A DNA stretch of 64,000 nucleotides from Microplitis mediator (lineage: Eukaryota; Arthropoda; Insecta; Hymenoptera; Braconidae): contig NC_079974.1 of NCBI RefSeq assembly GCF_029852145.1, positions 1,550,001 to 1,614,000 of the forward strand, read 5' to 3'. Every line of letters starts with the position of its first letter. Within the stretch, counting starts at the first letter, position 1. Made by a program: the position numbers and the translations under genes. The notes under the pieces are model-generated. The model was not told where the DNA came from, made no database searches, and was given only the letters and a program-made list of their open reading frames with translations. Of the stretch, positions 43,197 to 55,478 are shown in pieces.

Positions 43197-43940
43197 ATTG
43201 CACGCCTCATAACGCGAAGCGTTTGAGGTTGTGCATTACTCTCAACATGTCCCAGTCAAGCAATTTGCCGGACTTAAATTGCGTGTATTTCATTCATTTT
43301 GTATTTGTAAGGTAATACAAATGCACCATTATCAAGATAAATGCTCTAATTATCACACTCGATGTGTTTAAAACACACATATTTTGTTTAACATTAATAA
43401 AAATATGATTTAAAAACTTTGTCGTGCTTGTCCGGATGTCTGTACGTGTGGATGTGCCACAATCACGGCCGTCAAACTTAACGTATCGGGACCATTTTTG
43501 TTTTATTAGCTTCAGAACGACACCGGATTTTTTGCTATTTACAATGACTTTTTAATTCGCTGTCGTTTAATAATAATTAATAAAAAATATTGAAAACACT
43601 GGTCTTTTATATATCTATATATATAGGTGTATTTCTATGATTGTACGACTTCAGCCTTTGGCCACCTTCGGGCGCTGTTAGCCGGGCTGATAAATATGTA
43701 CACGCATGCGCTGTACGTTTCTCATCGGACGCCAAAACCGCGAAAGAATGAACCCTAGAATTCAAGTAACTAAAAGTGATATTAAAAAAATAATAATAAT
43801 AATAATAATAATAAAACTAATATCATTTATTTTTTTATTTATTTATTTAATTCTACTTCCTTCGGTAGGATACTTAAATAATAAATTATTTTGTATTTTT
43901 GAATAAGCGTTATGAGGCGTGCACTTTTGGATTTTCCAAA
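43197..43940. mobile_element. TIR element GCACGCCTCATAACGC
   Basis: Ends GCACGCCTCATAACGC and GCGTTATGAGGCGTGC, the right one followed by ACTTTTGGATTTTCCAA, which is shared (inverted) with the flank of 12346-13108. It includes a GC-rich patch with ATAATAATAAT microsatellite at 43790-43815. No coding function recognised. Confidence 0.7.
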
Positions 43941-44314
43941 CTTTTTTTTGCTGTTATTTTTATTTTATATTTTTCTCTTATAACTTTTTTTTATCATCCA
44001 TGTGATGTTATCTGTTTCTTCAATATGCAATTTTAGTTTATCATTTATTTTTCACCTATTGTTTCAATAATGTATAATTGCCGAATGGCGTAAATAAATA
44101 AATAAATAACTAATGTTCAATCGTTAACATAATAAACCAAAAACTGTTAGTAGTGTATAATTGATACTGTTACTTTCAATTAGTTTCTAGAACAGATATA
44201 GTTCAAGTAACCATAAAAAATTAATTGAGATTACAATACTGTAATATCCTTCATAGTTACCACTATCATGCACTTTTTTCTCATTATACATAAAACAAAT
44301 TAAGTATAACTTAC
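43941..44314. other. Probable intron downstream of the 44.3-kb exon
   Basis: AT-rich, no repeat recognised. On the minus strand this directly follows the GTAAGT donor of the exon at 44315-44464. Confidence 0.4.
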
Positions 44315-44464
44315 CTCTTCATCGGAAGGCGGCTCTTCATGATCCGACTCTGTACTTTTGAAGACAAAAAGGCAGTTGGATGGTTCTAAAACCCTATTGT
44401 TGCCAAATTGAGTCTGTCGATCAATTAGCTGATCAGACAGGGGAGAAGCAGTCGTCTCTATCAT
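44315..44464 (-). CDS. 5' coding exon of an unidentified host gene
   Basis: Fifty codons from ATG (44462-44464) to a consensus donor GAG|GTAAGT. The peptide begins MIETTASPLSDQLIDRQTQF, continues through SNCLFVFKSTES and ends in an acidic HEEPPSDEE. Codon use and composition look like a real gene and unlike the surrounding AT-rich repeats. The exon ends in phase 0. Following exons should lie to the left on the minus strand, but I cannot identify any before the repeats take over, so the gene may extend beyond the window or have a very long intron. No family recognised. Confidence 0.55.
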
Positions 44465-45378
44465 ATTAAAAAATTTTTATCTGTTGACACTAGTCTCTAT
44501 AGTTATTTATTGTTTTGTTAGAAACTGAATAAGATAGAAGTTGAATATTGTTTTCACTCGTTTTTTTTTTTTTTTCAAGTCTGCTATTTTTGCCAAAGTT
44601 GGAACTTGATTTTATTTCTTATTATAGTATCACGCTGCAAACTACTCTCGGGATCTGAAATAATGAGATTAAAAAAAATTTGGTAATTAGAACTGGCGAG
44701 AATTTCATTTTTTCAGCAAAAAAAAAATTTATCAGAATTTGAAGTTCTAATGCAGGTAATTATGAAAAATATAGTGTGTGACACAGGATGAAACACGATT
44801 TCCGACTGCGGGTGTTGCCAGTAAAAATCTGATGATGGTATTTTTTTAATTTTTTAAATTTTCATTAATTCATATAATATCTTCATTTTTTGATTTTTAA
44901 AAAAATGAAGATATTGGATAACAAATCAAAAAATGATAATAATTAAAAAAGAAAAAACTCATGCTTTTATTTGTGAAAAATCTAACGATGGTTTTTTTTT
45001 TAATTTTCAAAATTTCTATTAATTCATTAAATATTCTGATTTTTTGATTTTTTTTTTAATTTTGATTGAAAAAATTGAGGTAAGTATAAAATCAATTTAA
45101 ATTTCGCGCGCAAGAATTCCTACATTCGAAAGATGGCGCTTTTTTTTTTAAGCGCCTGAATTCAAAAGCTTACACATTTTTCAAATTGTTAATCCCTCAC
45201 GTTGGAGTTTTACAATTAAAATACTTAATATAAATAATTATTTAGTCAGTTAATATAAGTAATTATTTAGACAGTTTTCGAAATAATAATAATCTTCATT
45301 TTTTACAGTATGGTTGTTATTATAGATTAACGGGGGTATGTTTAGTTTATCAACGGCTGTCTTCAGTCTCTTTCCTTC

Positions 45379-47480
45379 CTAATAAGGGACCTTTTTTGTC
45401 ATTTGTTTTTTACGATTCCATCCTTCTTCTGAAGACAAATTATCAGCTTCATTAACAGGAGAGCGTCGTTTTCTCAATTGAGCACGAGGTTGTGGCAGAT
45501 TAATTTTTTTTAATGAAGCCGAAACTTCTTCCCACCGTTTATCGATGAAATTTCCAACTTTCATTTGGCACTCTTCTTCAATTTTAACACTTTTAAAAAA
45601 AATTTCCACGGGTGCATTGCTTGAGCGCTGTTTTTTTCCCGGGTAACTTAAGACCAAAAAGGTATAAAAGGGATTATTCTCTTTATTTAATAATCGGCAA
45701 CACTGGAGCAATTTTAGTCATCATCTGGCAAATTTTTATTATTTTTCAAACGATTGCCCTTCTTACGAATTCTAATTATTTCCGGTAACATATCGTTATA
45801 AAAAGGGCTTGATTTGTAAACTATTGTCTTTTCCTTGTTAATTTTTTTTTTTTTTGGTTCATCTTGGGTCGCCTCTTCAGATCTCTGTTCAGATTCATCA
45901 TACGACTCATCTTCAGATTCGTCTTCCTCAATAATAAAATATTCGGGCCCAGCAGACGCATTAAGTATGTAATTTAAAGAATTCTTAAGCTCTTGATTTT
46001 GTTTTGGAAATAACAAAATTATCAATACACATTGCAGTGATTTTTTCAGAGATTCATATTCTTCTAAATGCACAAGTTTTGCAACGATCTCCAAGATAAA
46101 ACCTCTCAGGCTCTTCTTCACTTGTCTTCGGTGCAATAGTCTAGATGTCATTTTCATAAAATTTGGGTGACAGGTATAAAGAGCCAGAACGTCTGGCAAC
46201 TGCTTAGTGAGGATCGCTTGATGAAATTTTATCAAATAATCAATAACAGTTGATTCATTCTACGCCATCACGATCGCATTGATGCTTGCCCAAGACCAAT
46301 CAGTTGTAACGTCATTAAATGGTGGCTATTTAACCCCACTGGAATCCCACAAATCTTTCAAAAATAATAAACCGTCAGCAATTGAACTAGCTGAGTGATT
46401 ATTTATAATTATTTCAAAAATCGGATAGATTTTGTATTCAATAGAAGTAATCTCTGCGTAGTAATACATTTTTTTTTGAACCCGAATAAGGCGGTCGAAC
46501 TACCGATCCCGTAGCATCGAAATGTAGTGCGATATTGGAGAAATTTTTCAACAGTTCGATTTAGTCTGGTATTGTTAAGTAGATGGTGAATGGCGAGCTG
46601 TATTTTTTAATGTACGGAAGTTGATAGTTGTAGGCATTAATGCGACTGACAATGTCTACACTCATCAGGATGCTGATCATTCGCACACACAGCTTCCGAG
46701 CGAGCTTTTTGTAAAGTAGGCAATGAGTAGGCAAACTGAAAATTATTATCACTCCGAACAAGAGAAGCATCCATTTCGTTCACGATGGATGTATGAATTG
46801 TACTCGGTTTGGCATGTTTCAGTTTGTCCTTTAATTCTTAGCGCTGAGAGCCTCTTAATTGGTACACTAAAGGTTCAGTGTGCTGAGGTTTGTCTTCTGT
46901 TTTCGAAATTTTGATAATTGTATTCAAATCATCGATATATCCATGTCAATCTGATTTGACAAAGAGGCTGTTGACAGCGCGCATAATCTCTAAATTTTTC
47001 GTTATTATCAAATTCCAAACCATGAAATATCAGAAGACAGTTGACTCCATACAATTTTGGAGAGTTTTTTCGTAAGAAAACATGAAATAAATTTTTTGAA
47101 AAACTTGTTTTTTTTATCAAATTCAATGTGCTAACTTTAATTGTTTTTAAAAATATGTATTTGTAGTGTTTTCTAAATAGTTTATCATCAAGATTTATGT
47201 CTTCTTCATCTTTCAATGAATCAGTACTTGAAATCGATGTTGAACTCAGTGTCCGCGTCAGTTCATTCAATTCACAACTTTCTTTAATACCATTAGATAG
47301 ATCTGATTCACTAGTTAGTTTTTCTTTTAATTTTTTTTTTTTTGAAGTCATTGACGAAATTAATATTATTGGCCCATAAAAAAAAATTGGTCTTAAATTT
47401 TCGAATCTCTTGTTTTTTTGTGAGTTTGAAATATTTACATAAGTCAGATAAAATAATTTTATTTTTGGGCATCTCTTCAT
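45379..47480 (-). pseudogene. DDE-type transposase, multiply frameshifted
   Basis: Reading the minus strand, an N-terminal Lys/Ser-rich frame (47480-46929, with FHGLEFDNNEKF) leads into broken frames (46880-46560), then HFDATGSVV (about 46505-46525; first Asp), a segment with two in-frame TAGs, TDWSWASINAI (about 46270-46303; second Asp), an acidic region (45900-46000) and finally SNAPVEIFFKSVK (about 45590-45625; candidate Glu). The D...D...E order fits a DDE transposase of a transposon family common in insects. At least three frameshifts and two stops make it dead. Superfamily is uncertain. Confidence 0.68.
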
Positions 47481-47983
47481 TCATATCGTCAATATTTTTC
47501 ACCAATTTCAATAGCACACACAATAAGCGTTTATTAGTAAATTTTATAGTTCTTTTTTTAATATTTTTAATTATCAATTTAAGTAATTACTTTATTACTT
47601 AGGACACCAAAGTTAAATATTAACTTAATACACTGATCACAAGTTTCAATTATTGACTAACGCACTGGCAAACACTAAATAATTATTTATACTAAGTATT
47701 TTAATTGTAAAACTCTAACGTGAGTGATTAACATTTTGAAAAATATGAGCAAGCTTCTGAAGTCAGGCGCTTAAAAAACAGAGCGCTATCTTTCGAATGT
47801 AAGAATTTTTGCGCGCGGAATTTAAATTGATTTTAGACTTACTTCAATTTTTCAATCAAAATTTAAAAAAAAATCAAAATATTTAACGAATCAATAGAAA
47901 TTTTGAAAATTAAAAAAAAACCATCGTTAGATTTAAAAAAAATAAAAGCATGAATTTTTTCTTTTTTAATTAGTGTCATTTTT

Positions 47984-48752
47984 AACTTCCCGCTAAGAAA
48001 ATTGTAAATTTTCAAAAATTCGGGAAGTTATTGGTTTCGGTCCGATTTACGAAAATCGAATTTCCATCAGATGTCGACGTTTCGAGGTCCTAGGAAGCTA
48101 TCCTGACTAATTTCACGATGATGTCCGAGTGTATGTATGTGTGTACGTACGTACGTACGTACGTATGTATGTATGTAAATATTCATAACTCTTGAACGGA
48201 TGAACCGATTTTGATCGTTGAGGTGTCATTCGACGCGGCTTGTTAATGTCTTGAGGCCGTAGAAATTTGAACTTAATCGGTAGGGTGCGTTCAGAGATAT
48301 TTCAAAAATAAAATTTTTTTAAAAATTTTTTATTTGGATAACTTCCAATTTGCTCGATGGATTGATTCCAAAATCTAATCAGCTCTAAAACTCTATAAGC
48401 CGCGTCGAATGCCACCTCAACCATCAAAATCGGTTTATTCGTTCAAGAGAAACCGTTAACGAAAGAATTCAAAAAAAATTTTTTCCTTGGTTTTTTTGAA
48501 ATTTCTCAAAAACGGCTGAATAAATCAATTTCAAAATTCGACCAGCTTTAGAACTTGATAAAACGCGTCGATTGCCACCTCAACCATCAAAATCGGTTAA
48601 TTCGTTCGCGAGATATCGTGGAAGAAAGAAATGCTAAAAAATGGTTTTTTACAAAACAATGGCATACAAAAGTATTTGCGAGCTCGAAGAGCTCGAAAAT
48701 ATATTCACAATAATGTTTTCGAGCTCAGCGAGCTCGAAAACAGCGGGAAGTT
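47984..48752. mobile_element. AACTTCCCGCT element, tandem copy 1
   Basis: 769 bp, ends AACTTCCCGCT and AGCGGGAAGTT. Contains (ACGT)n/(TATG)n microsatellite (48140-48175), TCATTCGACGCGGC and GAGCTCGAAAA motifs. It is inserted in the right inverted repeat of the DNA transposon. It is noncoding; the open frames in it are short. Confidence 0.8.
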
Positions 48753-48946
48753 TTGGGGCTGGCCCGCAGGGTCAACTGACAGACCGATTTTTTGATTTGT
48801 TATCCAATATCAAAATTTTTTTAAGAATCAAAAAGTGAAAATATTGAATGAATTAATCAAAATTAAAAAAGAAAAAAAAAATACCATCGTCAGATTTTTC
48901 GAAAATAAAGGCATTAATTTTTTTTTTTAATTTATTATCACTTTTT

Positions 48947-49714
48947 AACTTCCCGCTAAGAAAATTGTAAATTTTCAAAAATTCGGGAAGTTATTGGTTT
49001 CGGTCCGATTTACGAAAATCGAATTTCCATCAGATGTCGACGTTTCGAGGTCCTAGGAAGCTATCCTGACTAATTTCACGATGATGTCCGAGTGTATGTA
49101 TGTGTGTACGTACGTACGTACGTACGTATGTATGTATGTAAATATTCATAACTCTTGAACGGATGAACCGATTTTGATCGTTGAGGTGTCATTCGACGCG
49201 GCTTGTTAATGTCTTGAGGCCGTAGAAATTTGAACTTAATCGGTAGGGTGCGTTCAGAGATATTTCAAAAATAAAATTTTTTTAAAAATGTTTTATTTGG
49301 ATAACTTCCAATTTGCTCGATGGATTGATTCCAAAATCTAATCAGCTCTAAAACTCTATAAGCCGCGTCGAATGCCACCTCAACCATCAAAATCGGTTTA
49401 TTCGTTCAAGAGAAACCGTTGACGAAAGAATTCAAAAAAAATTTTTTCCTTGGTTTTTTTGAAATTTCTCAAAAACGGCTGAATAAATCAATTTCAAAAT
49501 TCGACCAGCTTTAGAACTTGATAAAACGCGTCGATTGCCACCTCAACCATCAAAATCGGTTAATTCGTTCGCGAGATATCGTGGAAGAAAGAAATGCTAA
49601 AAAATGGTTTTTTACAAAACAATGGCATACAAAAGTATTTGCGAGCTCGAAGAGCTCGAAAATATATTCACAATAATGTTTTCGAGCTCAGCGAGCTCGA
49701 AAACAGCGGGAAGT
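48947..49714. mobile_element. AACTTCCCGCT element, tandem copy 2
   Basis: 768 bp, almost identical to 47984-48752 including the microsatellite. The ~195-bp spacer between copies and the sequence after copy 2 are also related (CCATCGTCAGATTT), so the repeat unit is ~960 bp: a tandem segmental duplication, not two independent insertions. Confidence 0.85.
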
Positions 49715-49869
49715 TTTGGGGCTGGCCCGCAGGGTCAACTGACAGACCGATTTTTGATTTTATATCTGATATCAAAATTTTTTAAAAAATTAAAAGTTGA
49801 AGATATTAAAAGAATTAATGAAAATTGAAAAAACACCATCGTCAGATTTATCAAAAATGAAGAAATGAT

Positions 49870-50230
49870 GATTTTTTTTTTTTTGTGTAATGAATTTTTG
49901 CGAAGTTATGAGCTCCAGAAAAAACTAATATAATAATTTAAAAAATGACTGAAACCATCATTTTTTAATAAAAAAATAGGTTCAATTATCAAATTTGATA
50001 AATATCTGATAATGGTTTGATTTGTGAGAGCTTCCTAATATTTTGTTTTTAAATTTAAAATTTTTTGTTGCGTGAAAAAAATATTTTCATCATTACTATT
50101 TGTAGATAATTTCCCGAAAAATTAATCCCCACTAAGCGAATTTCTGAAAAGTGCTTCAATTTGGAGATATCTTTAACTAATCTTTTTTTTTAAGGACTGA
50201 GAGCTAACTTCAGGGTTACTATTAAAAGAA
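49870..50230. other. AT-rich intergenic, no gene
   Basis: No ORF or RNA gene. Includes 'gagctaacttcagggtta' near 50200, a remnant of the CCTGAAGTTAG terminal-repeat family. Confidence 0.4.
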
Positions 50231-50383
50231 TAAGGAACATTTTGTTCCCGACATATCTATATGATAGAATTAGTTAATGCTATTGAAATTGGTATCATTA
50301 GATAGGTCTTGACTTGAATTTGTGCATTTTCATAGCTTAAACTCTTTTTAATTGCCAAGTATTGACATAAATAGATTTATCTA

Positions 50384-51355
50384 AGGTAAATGTCCCAATA
50401 CTGGAACAAGACCCAATACCGGAACGATTTGATAATCATTATATTATATTCTAACTCGTACGCGATGAAATTAAATAAAACTTTCTTCATTTAAAACCTT
50501 GATCTTTTAGTTACAAAATAAGATATAAAATAGATTTTAAAATATATCCGAAATATGAAAAAAAAAATGTCAATTATAGCAATAGTCTCGGATTCATGAC
50601 TTTTTCATGTCTCTTAATGGTTTTGCTAAGAAATCAGTCAATGGTCTTAAGCTTATAGAAAATGTATAGAATTACTTTTCGATCATTTTTTTTTTGTATA
50701 TGCATCTTGAATGACATAAAATTCAAGAAAACATTTATTTTGTTTCTATTCTTCAGTTCAAAATATTTATTTTCATTGAATATTTAATCGTTTAAAAATT
50801 TAAAATACATTTTACATTATGAGTGTGATATAGCAGACATCAGACAAATTTAAAACTATTAATAAATCGAGTAAATAATTAATGGAACAAAATTTCAAAA
50901 AATGCGCATTCAAAAAATTTTGAAATTATCAGTCCTTTTCTTATAAATATTTTTTTAATTATTTATCTTATTTATTTATAATTTTAAAGTTGTCTGCTAC
51001 ATTCACACTCGTTTTACATTAATATTATTTAATAATTGTTAATATTTTCACTATGAATAAATACAAAAAATAACTCATTTTATTTACTGTTCCGGTATTA
51101 GGACAACCGAATTCCTGTATTGGGACAAGGCTATTTCAGCGTTCCGGAATTGGGTCTTTCGGGTGTCATAAAAAAAAAAATTTTTTTTTATATTAAAATT
51201 AAGAAAAATGAACTAATTTGATTATTTTCGAATAGGTAAATGTCTATTCTATATGATGTAATAAATTATTTTGGTTTATAATCTATTCGAATATTTTTAA
51301 AACGATAAAAATCAGTCGCATACCCTTCGTCGTTCCGGTATTGGGTCATTTACCT
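50384..51355. mobile_element. TIR element AGGTAAATG..CATTTACCT with 24-bp flanking duplication
   Basis: About 972 bp, ends AGGTAAATGTCCCAATACTG and the complement of GGTATTGGGTCATTTACCT. It is flanked on both sides by the same 24 bases (50360-50383 and 51356-51379; TATTGACATAAATAG...). The empty site is preserved in the inverted copy near 60985-61010, which has these bases once. It is noncoding. Confidence 0.8.
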
Positions 51356-51592
51356 TATTGACATAAATAGATTTATCTATATTATTTGAATTACATCTAA
51401 ATTATGCGAGAAAAATGACGATCGTATTTATTTTCTTTAAATAAATTAATACTTTAATGATTTTGTCACTAAATATGACTGAATGTCACTGAATTTATAG
51501 CTATATTATTGATATCGCGTTACTTATTCCAAAATGACAGATTTTTATACTCCCTTTTGGTTTTAGGAAGCTTCTCATTGCCAAAAAAGTGT

Positions 51593-51835
51593 GCATAGAA
51601 AAAAAAGGATTTATTGACACAAAAAATTTTTACTCGCCTAAAGAAAATTTTTACTTACCCCAATAAATTTTTTGCATTGTGAATTGAAAACAAAAATTTA
51701 TTTGAACTAGAAAAAATTACTCGGTGCAAGGAATGATTTCTTGACCGAAAAAATTTTTTCTCGCCCCAAGAAATTTTTGTATTCAATTGATAATGCATAA
51801 AATTTTTTGCGGCAAGAAATCATTTTTTTCTGCGT
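51593..51835. mobile_element. MITE GCATAGAAAAAAAAGGATT
   Basis: About 243 bp with imperfect inverted ends (GCATAGAAAAAAAAGG and the complement of ATTTTTTTCTGCGTA). Lies within the 50.2-51.9 kb segment. The same MITE occurs in the inverted copy (about 60297-60770), so it predates the duplication. Confidence 0.6.
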
Positions 51836-52175
51836 ATTTTATAAATTTAGTAGTGATATTTGGGCAGGCACGTAGTGACTGCAGGTTGCGCGTATGGATA
51901 AACATACTTTTAAATAAAATACAATTTTTAGCACATGCACAAGAAGATTTTTCAAATTTTTTGTTGTGCAATTTTTAAAAGTTTTTTCTCTAAGTATTTT
52001 ATGTTCATTTAAAAGAAAGAAATATTTGTAATGTCTGCTCTAATTTCAGTTTCAGGATCATGAATTTTCTTGTCATATCATGAAACAAATCATCCAAGCC
52101 TCAAAATATTATTGTCCATTGACTATATGACAGTACTAATCATAATTATAAACTTCAAAATTGCAACAAAACTAT

Positions 52176-52840
52176 CCCCCATGAAAAAAATTTACATAAA
52201 AAATATATGTTAAAAAATAAAAACAATATATTAAAAATACATAAAAAATATATAAATATATATAAAATACGTATAAAAAATATATTTTAAATAGCTAACT
52301 TTTGGCCGATTTTTGTATATATTTTATATATTTTAAATATATTAAAAATACATGTATAAAAACATACGAAAAATATATTTTTCTTGTATTTAAAAATATA
52401 AAAAAAATATATTAGTAATATATTTTAAATCTATAAAAAATATGAAAAAAATTATATAAAAAATATATTTTTAATTCAACCAACAACCTAAGTAAAAAAA
52501 ATATAAAAAAATTATATAAAAAATATATTATTAAGTTAATTAACAGCATATAAAAAGTTTATATAAAAAATATATTTTTTATAAAATTTTTGTACATTTT
52601 TAAATATAAAAAAAATATTTTTTTTTATATTTTTATACATGTATTTTTTATATATTCTAAGATATATTTAAAATATATAAAATATATACGAAAATCGACC
52701 AAAAGTTAGCTATTTAAAATATATTTTTTATACATATTATATTTATTTTTCATGCATTTTTAATATATTTCTTTTATATGAAAAATATATTTTTTTTATA
52801 TTTAACATATATTTTTTTTTTAAATTTTTTTCATGTGGAT
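52176..52840. mobile_element. TIR element CCCCCATGAAAA (uninterrupted relative)
   Basis: 665 bp, ends CCCCCATGAAAAAAATTTAC and the complement of AAATTTTTTTCATGTGG. Contains 'tagctaacttttggccgat' on both strands and AAAATATATT repeats. Serves as the empty-site reference for the nest at 10356-13391. Confidence 0.78.
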
Positions 52841-53056
52841 AAGAAACGAAATTTAACGATACTGAAGTTAGCAGACGTCTAAAATTTTTTTGATTTTTTT
52901 TCGACGATAAACTAAAAAAAAAAAAATATTTGAAAAAATTGCACCTGTAGTTTTTAAATTTTCTATATGTGGATATTTTTATTATTTTTTTTTGTAGTTG
53001 GGTTTTTGAAAAAAAAAATACGAAAATTAACAATTGTCTGCTAACTTCAGGATCAT
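52838..53056. mobile_element. Small CCTGAAGTTAGC-family element
   Basis: About 220 bp, ends ATACTGAAGTTAGCAGACGT and its near-complement GTCTGCTAACTTCAGGATCAT. It abuts the preceding element. Related ends bound 55479-56623 and 62768-62973. Confidence 0.68.
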
Positions 53057-53545
53057 GAAATTGGAATTGATTTTTTATTGTTTATTTCAATGCAATAGAT
53101 AAATATTTTTATGGAATAAAAAAGTAACTTATAAAATTTAATAATTAAAAAATATCGATTTTCTACATTATACTTTATTGATTAATAAATATTTATTACC
53201 TTCAACTTTGATGTTAAATCTTCAAACTCCTGTTTAAAGTTAAAAACCACAAATACACGTGTTGAAAAGAATAACAATCCAGATTTTAAGGTTACGTGTC
53301 AACAAAAAACATCCTAGTGTTTGAAAAACGGAATGTTTCGAGGTTTACTTAATCGCAAAATTCAACAATGTCCTTGTGTTAATATTTCACTTATTGAACA
53401 GTTTTATTATACTAAATATTGTGATTGTGTGTAATTATTTTGAAAAAAAATATTCAAAGCCGGTACGATGTACACAAAGTAACAAACTATACCACCAACT
53501 GCCACCGACACTAGACATATGATCGAAGTATAGTATATAGACATT
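53057..53545. other. Intergenic, no gene
   Basis: AT-rich with short frames only; nothing recognisable. Confidence 0.4.
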
Positions 53546-54410
53546 AGGGTGGGCCGAAAATCCGCTTTTTTTGAATTGTCTTTTTTAATACCAAAAATAT
53601 TTTTCATTGTACAAAAAAAAAATTTTTTGGAAAACAAAAAAAATTTTAGGTCGATATCTTAGGCTCGCCAAATCCCGCTAAAGTTAGAAGTTGTTTAAAA
53701 ATTTTTTTCCAACTTATTTTGATCGGAAATTTAATTCCCTACAAAAAAGGTCCTATAATAAAATTACGTGAAGTTAATAGTTACTGAGATAATTGCAATT
53801 TTGCTCTAAAAAATGAAATTTTTCAAGATATTATTACTTTTTCAAGGTAAAAAATAAATTTTATCATAAAAATTTCAAAGGGAATTCAATTTTCTACAAA
53901 ACAGAATTAATAAAAATCCATTCAAAGTTGATAGTTACAAAGATAATAGCAATTTTTGGTGAAAACCACCAAATAACGAGAAATGTGACTATCTAAACAT
54001 AAAACTGCCAGTTTCTGATTAACTATTAATTTCAAGTTTTTACCAAAAGGCAAATTTTGTAAGAAATTTGATTTTCCATGAAATTTATATGATAAAATTC
54101 ATATTTTACCCTAAAGAAGTGATAATATCTTGAAAAATTATATTTTTTAGAACAAAATTGCAATTATCTCAGTAACTATCAACTTTACGTAATTTTATTA
54201 TAGGACCTTTTTTGTAGAGAATTAAATTTCCGATCAAAATAAGTTGGAAAAAAAATTTTAAACAACTTGTAACTTTAGCGGGATTTGGCGAGCCCAAGAT
54301 ATCGACCTAAAATTTTTTTTGTTTTCCGAAAAATTTTTTTTTTGTACAAAGAAAAATAATTTTGGTATTAATAATGAAAATTCAAAAAACGCGGATTTTC
54401 GGCCCACCCT
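53546..54410. mobile_element. Foldback AGGGTGGGCCGAAAATCCGC
   Basis: About 865 bp, nearly a perfect inverted repeat with ~400-bp arms starting AGGGTGGGCCGAAAATCCGC and ending with its complement, TA-flanked. Arms contain TTTTTTGTAGGGAATTAAATTT-type phrases also found in the 57.8-58.8 kb foldback. It is noncoding. Confidence 0.85.
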
Positions 54411-55478
54411 AATAGATATGTGTGTGTATTTATAACTACATGTATATAAATTTTATGTTTATGAGTGTGAATGTAGCAGACGTCAGACAAATTTCAAATT
54501 ATTAAAGGGATAGCCACTGTGAAATTTAAAAAAAAAAAAATTTTTTTTTTCTATTAAATCAAAGTGTATATGTTCAAAAATATGTATCTAAAGTTTTATA
54601 TAAAAATTCCGAATATTTTTCAAGTTATAGTCATTTTTGTGACAGCGCGTCAACTGACCGTTGCATCGACTAAAAACTTTAAACGCATTTTTCTCGAAAC
54701 TATTTTTTTTGAACTGTTGTTATCTGTAATTTTCATAAATATGAACCGATTCGCAACTTTTTTTTTTGTCTTCGTCTATTCAATAGCTAAAGTTGCACGT
54801 AGGGGATTTTAAAAATTTTGATTTTTAAGATTTTTTAGGGCTGTTTGAATCCAAAAAAATGAGAAAAAATAACGAAAAAATTTTTAATATGTCGCCATTT
54901 TTTCTCAAATCCAAATTTTCAAAATCCCCTATGTGCAACGATAATCACATGCATACAGATTACAACGCCGTTTGGTTTTTTTGTTTCTGATAATCCGTTT
55001 TTGAGTTAGAGATGGGGGGTCCACTTGACGTGATCTTGCTCACGTTGTTTTGGCATTTATTTTATTTTTCGTCTTTTAGTTAATGCTAAAAAGGCGCATA
55101 AATAAAAAATCATTAAAATATTAAATTCATTCATTTTTTGTTAATAAACATTTGATTGAACCAATTCATTGATTTTATTGATTTTTTATTTATTCGCCTT
55201 TTTGGAATTAGCTAAAAAATTGAAAATAAAATTAATGCCACAAAGGCATATGCTTGCTGTTATAGGCCATTTTGGCATTAATATTTTAATTTTTGTTTTT
55301 TGATCAATTTCGTCACTCTGAAGCGATAGGTGAATTAAAAAAAAATTACATGCCTTTTTGGTACTAGGGACGCGATGCATAAATCTGAACCAAAGGTATT
55401 TTTCGGCATTTCTCGACAAAATAAAAAATATAATAACAACATTTTCTGAAAATTCCGACATGAGTCCCTCTGCAATTA
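54411..55478. other. Intergenic with two small inverted repeats
   Basis: 54793-54942: arms GTTGCACGTAGGGGATTTT and its complement. 55051-55244: arms with TTTGGCATTTATTTTATTTT and AAAAGGCGCATAAATAAAA. Both look like small MITEs. No gene. Confidence 0.55.

Larger units (their letters stand above)
44825..48920 (-). mobile_element. Degenerate DNA transposon with long terminal inverted repeats
   Basis: Inverted repeats are recognisable at 44825-45250 and 47680-47983, continuing at 48795-48920 after an inserted element. Landmarks: CCATC(G/A)T(T/C)AGATTT near the tips, TTTCGCGCGCAAGAATTCC with GAAAGATGGCGCT (45100-45142), and their complements at 47790-47825. The interior carries a broken DDE-type transposase on the minus strand. 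Superfamily not assigned. Confidence 0.72.
50230..51900. repeat. Segment inverted at 60.2-61.1 kb
   Basis: Apart from insertions, this matches the complement of 60235-61134: ATATCTATATGATAGAATTAG at one end and CACTGCAGGTTGC-like sequence near 51870 at the other. Here it is split by the element 50384-51355. The other copy is split by different elements. Confidence 0.82.

Noticed and set aside
47342..47602. 86-codon and similar hydrophobic frames on the plus strand of the decayed transposon
   Set aside because: Opposite-strand shadows of the Lys/Ser-rich transposase N-terminal region; composition reflects AT bias.
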